A stretch of 5,882 nt of DNA from Sulfurimonas sp. (GTDB lineage Bacteria; Campylobacterota; Campylobacteria; Campylobacterales; Sulfurimonadaceae), in contig DQSP01000124.1 in NCBI GenBank assembly GCA_015663215.1, positions 1 to 5,882 on the forward strand, written 5' to 3'. Positions 1 through 5,620 of the stretch are shown piece after piece (position 1 is the first letter of the stretch; the number at the start of each line of letters is the position of its first letter). Made by a program: the position numbers and the translations under genes. The notes below the pieces were generated by a model that worked only from the letters and a program-made list of their open reading frames with translations, was not told the DNA's origin and made no database searches.

Positions 1-527
1 GCGTTTGCAAAAACAAAGCTTGAAGTAGCATTTTGAGAAAGAGTAGCACTGTAGTCTGATGTTGAGGCAAGACCTAAAGCAGAGATATCAAGAACTCCTT
101 TCCCTGTTGCATCATTGATAGATACTGGAAAAGTCAAAGTTGCCGTTCTGATGTTTATTTCATCTGCAATAGCATCAAGAGTGTTGATAATTGTAACCCC
201 AGCATCACCCTCTAAGAGTGTTCTTAATGCTGAAATTTTACTTGCAAGTGCATCGACATCTCCATTAGAAGCTAAATCAAGTGCGTCCAATTTGTCTTTT
301 AAGTCTGTACCAATTGCAGAAACTCTGTCGATAAGTGCATTGAACTCATCTTTGCTACTTTCGATACCATTGTTGTATGTACCTTGTGCTAATAAGATTG
401 CATCTTTTAGAGTACGTAATCTTTGCTCTATTGTTTGATTATCCATATCTACGTTTACATTCATTTGCTCTGCTAAATCAATAGCTCTTTTTAATGAGTC
501 TAAATTTAATGGGTATGATTCTGCCAT
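1..527 (-). CDS. Fibre-like phage virion protein, N-terminal part (partial, runs off the left edge)
   Basis: Reading the minus strand from ATG at 527 gives 175 uninterrupted codons to the window edge, beginning MAESYPLNLDSLKRAIDLAE. The start is supported by an AGGA Shine-Dalgarno site (complement of about 536-539) seven bases upstream. Roughly residues 8-125 look helical with heptad-like spacing of Leu, Ile and Ala, as in LRTLKDAILLAQ, FNALIDRVSAIGTDLKDKLDAL and ALASKISALRTLL, suggesting a coiled-coil or rod segment. From about residue 127 the character changes to beta-like, with TLTFPVSINDATGKGVLDIS. A helical stalk followed by beta repeats is common in tail fibres and virion decoration proteins, and the gene lies back-to-back with the portal gene. 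That it is coding is well supported; fibre or other structural role is inference. The C-terminus is not visible. Adhesin or other coiled-coil surface proteins are alternatives. Confidence 0.72.
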   Translation of the reverse strand, partial: MAESYPLNLDSLKRAIDLAEQMNVNVDMDNQTIEQRLRTLKDAILLAQGTYNNGIESSKDEFNALIDRVSAIGTDLKDKLDALDLASNGDVDALASKISALRTLLEGDAGVTIINTLDAIADEINIRTATLTFPVSINDATGKGVLDISALGLASTSDYSATLSQNATSSFVFAN

Positions 528-555
528 TTTTTAATCCTTTTGTTTTTGATATTTG

Positions 556-566
556 TATTTTATACT
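556..566 (-). promoter_or_regulatory. Promoter-like element AGTATAAAATA upstream of the fibre-like gene
   Basis: On the minus strand the arm carries AGTATAAAATA, ending 28 bases before the ATG at 527. The TATAAA core resembles a bacterial -10 box and is also close to the single-element late promoter TATAAATA of T4-like phages, with one extra A. The leader would be about 20 bases and would contain the Shine-Dalgarno site, so the geometry suits a promoter. No convincing -35 hexamer was seen. Promoter function is inferred. Confidence 0.45.
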
Positions 567-594
567 ATTTTAAATTCATAAAAAAAACACTTTT

Positions 595-620
595 TATATT
601 TGTTAAAATAGTATAAAATA
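595..620 (+). promoter_or_regulatory. Promoter-like region of the portal operon
   Basis: AGTATAAAATA occurs at 610-620, the same element that precedes the fibre-like gene. It ends only 11 bases before the portal ATG at 632, so a start site 6-7 bases downstream would fall in the Shine-Dalgarno site. More workable -10 candidates lie upstream: TATATT at 595-600 and TAAAAT at 604-609. The latter ends 22 bases before the ATG, the same distance as TATACT from the ATG at 5198. Which hexamer is used cannot be decided by reading. Confidence 0.4.
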
Positions 621-626
621 AAGAGG
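621..626 (+). promoter_or_regulatory. Shine-Dalgarno site AAGAGG that fixes the portal start
   Basis: AAGAGG lies five bases before the ATG at 632. It argues against an in-frame GTG at 626, whose first base is the last base of this site. The same hexamer and five-base spacing precede the ATG at 5198, and AAGAGG also precedes the ATG at 2185 with a seven-base spacing. Confidence 0.75.
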
Positions 627-631
627 TGCTT

Positions 632-2182
632 ATGAGTCTATATGAAGATATTAAGAATATGTTTAAACGCGGCAAGTCTGCCCCAATTTCCCCACCCGAA
701 ACTGTTTACAATAATTTAGTTGACACACTCGGAAGAATGCCTATATCATTATCAACTCCAACAATTAGTTCGATAGGGCTAAAAAGCAAAGAGCAAGAAC
801 TAGGGAATAGACTTGAAATGTATGAAGACGCTTTTGTTAGGGGGATTTTAGATGTTAAGGTTGGGATGGCACTTGGAGCAACTGATTCAACCTCTAAGCC
901 ATACACAATCAAGATTAGTGACGATGTTGATGTTGTGGAGGAATATAGAGAAGAGTTAAACAAAGAACTTAAGCATATTAGGGATATTACACTTGACCAC
1001 ATAAAGACTCTTGCTAAAGATGCAGAAGCGATAACAAAAGGGTTCTGTAAAATTGAAACAGAATTGGGAGTAGGTGTTTTGTCTCTGCAACACAATTATA
1101 TAACCAGTGCTAGATACATAAACGAGATTAAAAACAATAAAGATGAAACAGTAGCTTTTGAAGTTGCAATTGAGTCAAAAGGCAAGAAAGTTCAAGAAGT
1201 TCATAGTCGAAAATTCGTAAGTCCAGACAGAGTATGTTGTTTAAATGCTGAATCTAATGGATACATGGGGATACAAAGTGACAATCTGCTTGAGCTTGAA
1301 AAAATGAACCCATTCAACGATGAAGAAACTTACTATGAAGACTTCCTGTATGGGGGAAGCTTTGAGGGAGTTTATGAGCATTACAAGAAGTACAAATGGG
1401 CTTTAGAAGCATTATTTAATGCTAGAGTTGCATCATCTGTGATTGAGAGATTCATCATACATAACTTAGATGGTCTTGGTCAAGATGAAGTAGTAGCACT
1501 AAAAGAATCTCTCATGAAACAAATTAAGAATGCAGGGGAGAAGCTTAAAGAGAAAGTGTCATCACTTGACCCCTCAGCTAGTACTTTAAATACCTATATT
1601 CCAACTTTTGGAGACATAAATAGTGTGAGAATTGAGGACTCTGATAAAAACTATAATTTATCAATAGAAGATATTCTAATACATGTCAAAACATTTATTG
1701 GTGCTGTTGGGTACAACTTTGCTCTAACTTCTTACGGAGGGAATGAAAGAGGTGGACTAGAAGAGGGTGGGAACGAGAGCAACTCTATAATAATGGACGC
1801 TCAAAGTGATAGGATTAGAGATGGAGTCACCAAGTTCCTTAAAACCCTTTGTAAAATTCATATCGAATATAAATATAGGCTTAGAGAAAATAGTATTGAG
1901 TTCAACTCAACGATGATAGAAGTGTCTTATATTTCAGTTACAAATAAGTCTCAACTTGTGGCAGAAACTCAACGACTTCAAGCTATAAATAATGACCAGA
2001 TGCTAGGTTCAATTTTAGAGCAATTTAAACTATTAAAGATGAATGATAATGAGGGTACAAGAAAGTATCTGAAAGCCATGCTGAAAGCTCTTATTCCACA
2101 AAACAATGATGATGCAGACGAAATGGTATCGTCTCACATTGAATATATTTTAGAGAAACCAATTAAAGAAGAAGAGGTGTAG
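632..2182 (+). CDS. Phage portal protein (head-tail connector ring)
   Basis: This 516-aa protein has the length and segment order of T4 gp20-type portals. The portal forms the ring at one head vertex that admits DNA, docks the terminase and attaches the neck and tail. The clearest signature is about residues 240-300: YGGSFEGVYEHYKKYKWALE, then ALFNARVASSVIERFIIHNL, then a Lys/Glu-rich helix. This matches the portal pattern of Gly-rich turn, amphipathic helix ending in Leu-Glu, Arg, Ser, a Glu-Arg-Phe-hydrophobic strand and clip/stem helix. About residues 345-370 (IEDILIHVKTFIGAVGYNFA, then SYGG and a Gly/Glu/Asn loop) and helix 389-414 (DAQSDRIRDGVTKFLKTL) suit the stem-loop and wing regions. 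The C-terminus is acidic (EKPIKEEEV). It is the first gene of a four-gene operon. Recognition rests on motif pattern, with no database search; the subfamily is unassigned. Confidence 0.78.
   Translation: MSLYEDIKNMFKRGKSAPISPPETVYNNLVDTLGRMPISLSTPTISSIGLKSKEQELGNRLEMYEDAFVRGILDVKVGMALGATDSTSKPYTIKISDDVDVVEEYREELNKELKHIRDITLDHIKTLAKDAEAITKGFCKIETELGVGVLSLQHNYITSARYINEIKNNKDETVAFEVAIESKGKKVQEVHSRKFVSPDRVCCLNAESNGYMGIQSDNLLELEKMNPFNDEETYYEDFLYGGSFEGVYEHYKKYKWALEALFNARVASSVIERFIIHNLDGLGQDEVVALKESLMKQIKNAGEKLKEKVSSLDPSASTLNTYIPTFGDINSVRIEDSDKNYNLSIEDILIHVKTFIGAVGYNFALTSYGGNERGGLEEGGNESNSIIMDAQSDRIRDGVTKFLKTLCKIHIEYKYRLRENSIEFNSTMIEVSYISVTNKSQLVAETQRLQAINNDQMLGSILEQFKLLKMNDNEGTRKYLKAMLKALIPQNNDDADEMVSSHIEYILEKPIKEEEV
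2172..2177 (+). promoter_or_regulatory. Shine-Dalgarno site AAGAGG inside the portal gene end
   Basis: AAGAGG overlaps the last portal codons and lies seven bases before the ATG at 2185. The two genes are separated by only two bases, so ribosomes finishing the portal can reinitiate here, which suggests translational coupling. Confidence 0.65.
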
Positions 2183-2184
2183 CA

Positions 2185-2529
2185 ATGAACGTGAATATAC
2201 TAGAAACACATATCCCACCATTTAAAGTTAAAAGAATTTTTGTATACACAGACTTCTCAACTGGCTTTCTAAGTGAACTACCGATTGGTGCAATAGAATT
2301 ATCAAATATATCTTTTTCAAGAGTAGATACAAGCATGTCAATAGGGGGAAGCCGAATTATGTTATTCCCTGTATCATTTAACAGAATTCATATTACAGAT
2401 ATGGAGTTAAACACATCTGCTGTATTTAAAACTACACTAACGGACGCATCAAAAAATATACTATTAGCCTTTGATGTTACGCTTTGCTCTACGCATACAG
2501 TAGGAGAGTGGTTAGAATGTACCAACTAG
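2185..2529 (+). CDS. Unknown small phage protein downstream of the portal
   Basis: This 114-aa protein (MNVNILETHIPPFKVKRIFV...) matches no family I recognise. It has no signal peptide or membrane segment. The sequence alternates short hydrophobic and polar stretches, for example KRIFVYTDF, SRIMLFPVSFNRIHITDMEL and ILLAFDVTLC, which suggests a mainly beta fold. Two cysteines sit near the C-terminus. The start is supported by AAGAGG seven bases upstream. It begins two bases after the portal stop, and its last 13 bases overlap the next gene, so expression is probably coupled. A small beta protein right after a portal could be a connector, neck, head-completion or tail-tube component, but that is positional inference only. 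Confidence 0.68.
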   Translation: MNVNILETHIPPFKVKRIFVYTDFSTGFLSELPIGAIELSNISFSRVDTSMSIGGSRIMLFPVSFNRIHITDMELNTSAVFKTTLTDASKNILLAFDVTLCSTHTVGEWLECTN

Positions 2530-3191
2530 TATCAAATATTGATGAGGGGATTCTATATTTCTCAAAATGGTTACAAAAAGAGTTACAATCCTACCCTAAC
2601 CCAAGTAATTATTCCGAGCTTAACCTATGTGGAAATGAGAATATTGTTAAAATATTTAGAAAAGAAGAGGAACTTGCAGAACACTTTAACTTTATAAAAA
2701 AAGAGTCAATACCTATATCTGTATCAATTCTACAGAAAGGGGAGTATGAATACTTGTATGATGCTTCTTCTGCATTTAAAGAGTTAGACATAAAAGTCTT
2801 TAACAATGGGGAAGAAGATATTTTATTTAAAGGCAAGAGTGCTAGATACAAGTCTCCCATATCATTAAATATTGTAGCACGTTCGTTATTCTCATGTAAA
2901 ACATTGGCATTCTATATATCCACTATTTTATCAAGTCTTAAATTACTTAAATATCCTGCTCACATTAGAAAGGATGGGGAAAATGTATCTACTCTTACGG
3001 ACTATTGCAGTATGAAATTAAATATAGAAAATCCCTCAATGTTTTCAGAAAACCCTGTAGTCGAGGGGTATTATCGTCTTTCTTTGGAATTTAGCTTTAC
3101 TGATAGCTATCTATTCTTTAAGGAAGTGGAAGAAGAAGAGGAAAACTTATCTCTTACTGTGATTATGAGGTTAAGAAGTAATGATACTTGA
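2517..3191 (+). CDS. Unknown phage protein, possible neck or tail-completion component
   Basis: This 224-aa protein starts at ATG 2517 (MYQLVSNIDEGILYFSKWLQ), 13 bases inside the previous gene. AGGAG at 2502-2506 lies ten bases upstream. A TTG start at 2484 is possible but has no such site. The N-terminus looks helical. A central segment at about residues 112-145 (SPISLNIVARSLFSCKTLAF, then YISTILSSLKLL) resembles a strand followed by a helix, and the later part contains strand-like YYRLSLEFSFTD and an acidic run EVEEEEEN at about residues 203-210. This mix of strand, helix and strand is loosely like tail-terminator or sheath-stabiliser proteins, but I cannot name a family. The last 11 bases overlap the next gene. 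Confidence 0.68.
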   Translation: MYQLVSNIDEGILYFSKWLQKELQSYPNPSNYSELNLCGNENIVKIFRKEEELAEHFNFIKKESIPISVSILQKGEYEYLYDASSAFKELDIKVFNNGEEDILFKGKSARYKSPISLNIVARSLFSCKTLAFYISTILSSLKLLKYPAHIRKDGENVSTLTDYCSMKLNIENPSMFSENPVVEGYYRLSLEFSFTDSYLFFKEVEEEEENLSLTVIMRLRSNDT

Positions 3192-3972
3192 AGTTCTAGG
3201 AGACAATAACTCAATAATAAAAAAGGACAGTATCAAATACACCTATGTAGATAGTTTTATATATGGAAATCCTTTTCTTCTTGAAATCGGTGTCTTGCAT
3301 TTTGAAATCGGCGATTTAGTTATTGGCAAAAACTATAAGCTGACTACGCGACATGGAGATGTTTTATCTTTAGTATTTTGTGGCACATCCAAGTTCCAAA
3401 GGTTTTCAGACCAAAATACCACACAACTAGAATTTACATTTGGGATAATTTATAAGTTGGAAAATAATCTATTATCATCTAAAGCAATTGCTCTAGGCGA
3501 AAAAATAAATACATATATAAACGGAGGTAAAAATCTCTATAATACATTTATGTTTCAGCTTCGTAAGAAAGGGTTGTGCTTAGGGGTCAGTGCTTCTAAT
3601 TCACCTACTAAAAGACATATCTCATCTTATCTGAATGCAAACAGTAACTACTTGCCAAAGCCCATAAAGATAAAGCATATAGACTCAAGGAGGAGCTTAA
3701 AGTCTAACTATTGTAGTACTGAATTAGACGTATACAGTAAGACAAAAAAAGGGCATGGGTTGCCAATTTTATTGGTACATGAGTCAAAAGTAGAAATTAA
3801 AAACTTGAATAATTTCATCTCCCCAAAATGGGAACTGGAATATACCTCCAGCGTCAGTGTAAATATTGGAGATAGTGCAGTGCTTAAGAAAATAAAATAC
3901 ATTGTTATGGAAAAGAAAACTATTTACAAAAGCGAATATACAAAGACAATATTAGTTCTAGGGGCTATATAG
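3181..3972 (+). CDS. Unknown beta-rich phage protein, possible baseplate or hub component
   Basis: This 263-aa protein starts at ATG 3181 within the end of the previous gene (11-base overlap), with GAGG at 3167-3170 ten bases upstream. Residues 17-68 alternate hydrophobic strands and turns (SIKYTYVDSFIYGNPFLLEI, then VLHFEIGDLVIGKNYKL, then DVLSLVFCG). This is loosely like the first domain of T4-type baseplate hub proteins, where a surface is defined by a strand, an Asp and a Gly-containing turn. A basic middle section (about residues 120-175) is followed by more strand-like sequence to the C-terminus. The hub assignment is a weak pattern impression; another tail or neck protein is equally possible. 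It is the last gene of the operon, and its TAG lies in a palindrome shared with the opposing gene. Confidence 0.68.
   Translation: MILEVLGDNNSIIKKDSIKYTYVDSFIYGNPFLLEIGVLHFEIGDLVIGKNYKLTTRHGDVLSLVFCGTSKFQRFSDQNTTQLEFTFGIIYKLENNLLSSKAIALGEKINTYINGGKNLYNTFMFQLRKKGLCLGVSASNSPTKRHISSYLNANSNYLPKPIKIKHIDSRRSLKSNYCSTELDVYSKTKKGHGLPILLVHESKVEIKNLNNFISPKWELEYTSSVSVNIGDSAVLKKIKYIVMEKKTIYKSEYTKTILVLGAI
3965..3972. other. Palindromic octamer CTATATAG supplying stop codons to both convergent genes
   Basis: The octamer is its own reverse complement. Its last three bases are the TAG of the plus-strand 263-aa gene, and its first three bases are the complement of the TAG ending the minus-strand 391-aa gene. 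The two proteins therefore end with the same eight bases, read on opposite strands. No separate bidirectional terminator hairpin was found between or near them. Confidence 0.9.
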
Positions 3973-5140
3973 AGTCAAATGTATCTGCTACTATTTTAGC
4001 AAACTCGTTAAGTTTATGGTTTAATAGTAAAATATCCGACTTGTCCTTATTTTCTAGTATCATATTTTCTATCGACTTCTTAATGTCTTCAAGCTTAGAT
4101 ACCTCCGAAGTATATTCCTCTATGTCTACTATTCTTTCAATTCTAGCTATTTCTTCAATAAGTGACGGTATAATTTCTTTAATTGGAATAAACTCTTCAT
4201 CTTTTAAAGCAACATAGTTTCTAGCCACAACCCTTGACTCTCTCATCCCTATTGAATATTTCCCTTGTCTTGATTCTATGTCAGATTTAACTATTGTTCT
4301 GTATTCTGGCATAATGTAGATACTATTACTTATTGTGTATTTGTCTTTTTCTAATTCTCCTAGTTTTTGCCAATCTCTATACAAGATATCCTTAGATATG
4401 TTTGAGAAGTTACCATTCTTTATACAAATAATATCAAATGCACTCTCCCCTATTTCTAAATAACCCAAACATTGAAGATAGTAGTCTATGTTTTCAGGGT
4501 TAAAAGGAATTCTGTTTTTATAAAAAGTAGCAAGATAACTAATCGTTTTCATTTTCTCATTTGAAAGTTTCCCTTTTTTTGACATTTCACACTTATCAAG
4601 ACTTGCACTTTTAGTAGGAAGAGTAATATCTTCGTTTCTCCAAAATGAGGAGTCTTCTAGGTCACAAACTGTTAGATAAGAGTCACATCCTTTTTCTACC
4701 TCAGAAGTGCCACATAGGTATGGGGCAATATGATAAAAAGGGTTTAGTTCTTGGGTCTGCAAAAACTCTATAATTACTTCTTCATTTATTTTAGAAATTC
4801 TACTATAAAGTTCATTCCTTTTGTCTCTACTACAGATGGTCTTAGTTGTCTTGTCTGCGTCACTATTACTTTTTACTGTAAAGCATAAACTAGGGGCAAT
4901 TTCAATGGGGGAAAAGGCGTTCACTAAAGGAGAGACAATATTAACTACTTGTAGTTGTGCAGGTGTTTTTACTGTAAAGCATAAATTAGGGTCAATTTCA
5001 ATAGTGGGGAGGGCATTTACTAAAGGATAGATATTGACTACTTGTAGTTGTGTAGGTTGAACCACTACAAAACTTTCTACCTTTAACTCAATCCCCTTTA
5101 AAATAGTCGCAATAATTCCTATATTTAAATCTTGTTTCAT
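3965..5140 (-). CDS. Unknown 391-aa protein with tandem N-terminal repeat and nine cysteines
   Basis: No family is recognised. Residues 28-58 and 59-90 are two similar repeats, each containing QLQVVNI, PLVNA, an Ile-Glu-Ile turn and LCFTVK. All nine cysteines (54, 86, 103, 143, 152, 159, 184, 224, 239) lie in the N-terminal 240 residues. C143, C152, C159 and H137 are close enough to suggest a metal site or disulphides, which is unproven. Residues about 195-270 (YLATFYKNRIPFNPENIDYY, LQCLGYLEIG, then an aromatic YRDWQKLGEL) faintly recall winged-helix DNA-binding domains of phage antirepressors; this is weak. The C-terminal 75 residues look like long charged helices (IIPSLIEEIARIERIVDIEE and following). 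The ATG at 5140 has only a distant AAGG, 13 bases away. The gene opposes the portal operon and has its own promoter-like element, so it may be expressed on a different schedule. Confidence 0.72.
   Translation of the reverse strand: MKQDLNIGIIATILKGIELKVESFVVVQPTQLQVVNIYPLVNALPTIEIDPNLCFTVKTPAQLQVVNIVSPLVNAFSPIEIAPSLCFTVKSNSDADKTTKTICSRDKRNELYSRISKINEEVIIEFLQTQELNPFYHIAPYLCGTSEVEKGCDSYLTVCDLEDSSFWRNEDITLPTKSASLDKCEMSKKGKLSNEKMKTISYLATFYKNRIPFNPENIDYYLQCLGYLEIGESAFDIICIKNGNFSNISKDILYRDWQKLGELEKDKYTISNSIYIMPEYRTIVKSDIESRQGKYSIGMRESRVVARNYVALKDEEFIPIKEIIPSLIEEIARIERIVDIEEYTSEVSKLEDIKKSIENMILENKDKSDILLLNHKLNEFAKIVADTFDSI
4871..5059 (-). repeat. In-frame tandem duplication, units of 96 and 93 bp
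   Basis: The unit at 4871-4966 (96 bp, residues 59-90 of the minus-strand protein) is followed directly by a unit at 4967-5059 (93 bp, residues 28-58). Both begin on the plus strand with TTTTACTGTAAAGCATAAA and both contain GACTACTTGTAGTTGTG or a one-base variant. Aligned by hand there are about 16 mismatches over 93 columns and one 3-base gap, so the reading frame is kept. No third copy was found on either side. Confidence 0.9.
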
Positions 5141-5164
5141 AAAATTTAAAAGCCTTTTTTGGGT

Positions 5165-5175
5165 TATATTATACT
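5165..5175 (-). promoter_or_regulatory. Promoter-like element AGTATAATATA upstream of the 391-aa gene
   Basis: The minus strand reads AGTATAATATA, differing at one base from the element in both arms of the 556-620 inverted repeat. It contains a perfect TATAAT (complement of 5168-5173), 27 bases before the ATG at 5140. Upstream there is no -35 hexamer, but a T-rich tract (TTTTATTTCTTT) is present, as in promoters of Campylobacter-type bacteria. Promoter role is inferred. Confidence 0.5.
5165..5175 (+). promoter_or_regulatory. Overlapping promoter-like hexamers facing the 140-aa gene
   Basis: The same eleven bases read on the plus strand give TATATT (5165-5170) and TATACT (5170-5175). TATACT ends 22 bases before the ATG at 5198, giving a leader of about 15 bases that includes the Shine-Dalgarno site. 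If both strands are used, the two divergent promoters physically overlap and should compete. Confidence 0.4.
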
Positions 5176-5185
5176 CAAAGAAATA

Positions 5186-5192
5186 AAAGAGG
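5186..5192 (+). promoter_or_regulatory. Shine-Dalgarno site AAAGAGG that fixes the start at 5198
   Basis: AAAGAGG is followed by a five-base spacer and ATG, the same arrangement as at the portal gene. This favours ATG 5198 over an in-frame TTG at 5159, which lies upstream of the putative -10 box and has no ribosome site. Confidence 0.75.
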
Positions 5193-5197
5193 TTTAC

Positions 5198-5620
5198 ATG
5201 AAGATATTGCTAGATAAATTCAACGATAAAGAATACAAGCTTCTGAACACTCATATAAACAAAAAGGGAAGCGAAGTAAATATTGAGATTGCTTCTAAAG
5301 AAAAAACTGACATGAGTGGTATAGATAACAATATGTTCGCAAGTGCCACCTATGGGTCTTCTTTTCTCGAAAGAGAAGAAGAAAATCGAAAAATTATATT
5401 CATTAATGACTCATTTGAGTTTAAAGAAATTAACATAATGGCTCTTCTTGATAAGAGTAATAGTTTCAACTCCATATACTCCCTAATTACAGGTAGCGTG
5501 ATACCAAAGAATTCAGTAATCACTTTTATAGAATTCCCTGAAATTAAACTAATTGTAGATAAGATAGAGTCGCTCCGTCCATCTACAACCACTTACAAAT
5601 ATCTACTTAGTAGGAGGTAA
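5198..5620 (+). CDS. Unknown 140-aa phage protein
   Basis: The protein begins MKILLDKFNDKEYKLLNTHI and ends TYKYLLSRR. I do not recognise a family. It has no cysteines, signal peptide or membrane segment. The N-terminal half alternates charged and short hydrophobic stretches (EVNIEIASKEK, RKIIFINDSFEFKEINIMAL), and a second strand-rich part follows (SVITFIEFPEIKLIVDKIES), suggesting a small alpha/beta or beta fold. The start is well supported by AAAGAGG five bases upstream. It sits alone on the plus strand between two minus-strand genes. It shares the 57-bp leader region with the 391-aa gene, and its last 18 bases overlap the end of the next gene, which is convergent. Function cannot be inferred from context beyond being phage-associated. 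Confidence 0.68.
   Translation: MKILLDKFNDKEYKLLNTHINKKGSEVNIEIASKEKTDMSGIDNNMFASATYGSSFLEREEENRKIIFINDSFEFKEINIMALLDKSNSFNSIYSLITGSVIPKNSVITFIEFPEIKLIVDKIESLRPSTTTYKYLLSRR

Larger units (their letters stand above)
556..620. repeat. Perfect 18-bp inverted repeat in the divergent control region
   Basis: The left arm 556-573 (TATTTTATACTATTTTAA) is the exact reverse complement of the right arm 603-620 (TTAAAATAGTATAAAATA). The spacer is 29 bp, and the bases next to the arms on both sides do not pair. Each arm therefore presents the same 18-bp sequence toward its own gene: the fibre-like gene on the minus strand and the portal gene on the plus strand. This fits a duplicated promoter element, a two-site operator for a dimeric regulator, or both. 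An RNA hairpin terminator is less likely because the repeat lies upstream of both genes. The match was checked base by base. Confidence 0.9.

Noticed and set aside
115..438. Plus-strand open frame of 107 codons rich in Ser, Ala, Leu and Ile
   Set aside because: It lies wholly opposite the minus-strand fibre-like gene, which has a better start, a Shine-Dalgarno site and natural composition.
556..620. Inverted repeat as a rho-independent terminator
   Set aside because: It lies upstream of both divergent genes, has a 29-base loop and an AT-only stem apart from one G/C pair, so no transcript obviously ends there.
626..634. GTG at 626 as the portal start
   Set aside because: Its first base belongs to the AAGAGG site; ATG at 632 has the correct five-base spacing.
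706..1095. Minus-strand open frame of 129 codons
   Set aside because: It is antisense to the portal gene, very rich in Ser and Leu, and has no ribosome site.
2484..2516. TTG at 2484 as the start of the 224-aa gene
   Set aside because: It has no Shine-Dalgarno site and would lengthen the overlap to 46 bases; ATG at 2517 is preceded by AGGAG.
2609..2860. Minus-strand open frame of 83 codons
   Set aside because: It is antisense to the 224-aa gene, with Ser-rich composition and no start signal.
3281..3311. Short direct repeat TTGAAATCGG at 3281-3290 and 3302-3311
   Set aside because: It encodes LEIG and FEIG in neighbouring strands of the 263-aa protein, with the flanks unrelated; it is too short to claim as an element.
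3708..3902. Minus-strand open frame of 64 codons
   Set aside because: It is antisense to the 263-aa gene, with no ribosome site and no recognisable features.
4821..5030. Plus-strand 69-codon frame with an internal repeat
   Set aside because: The repeat is the antisense image of the duplication in the minus-strand 391-aa gene; the frame has no start signal.
4871..5059. Tandem repeat as a CRISPR array
   Set aside because: There are only two adjoining units of about 95 bp with no spacers, both in frame inside a gene.
5159..5197. TTG at 5159 as the start of the 140-aa gene
   Set aside because: It lies upstream of the putative -10 hexamers, and the added residues are encoded by the control region; ATG 5198 has a strong Shine-Dalgarno site.
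5350..5592. Minus-strand open frame of 80 codons
   Set aside because: It is antisense to the 140-aa gene, with Ser/Ile/Leu-rich composition and no ribosome site.
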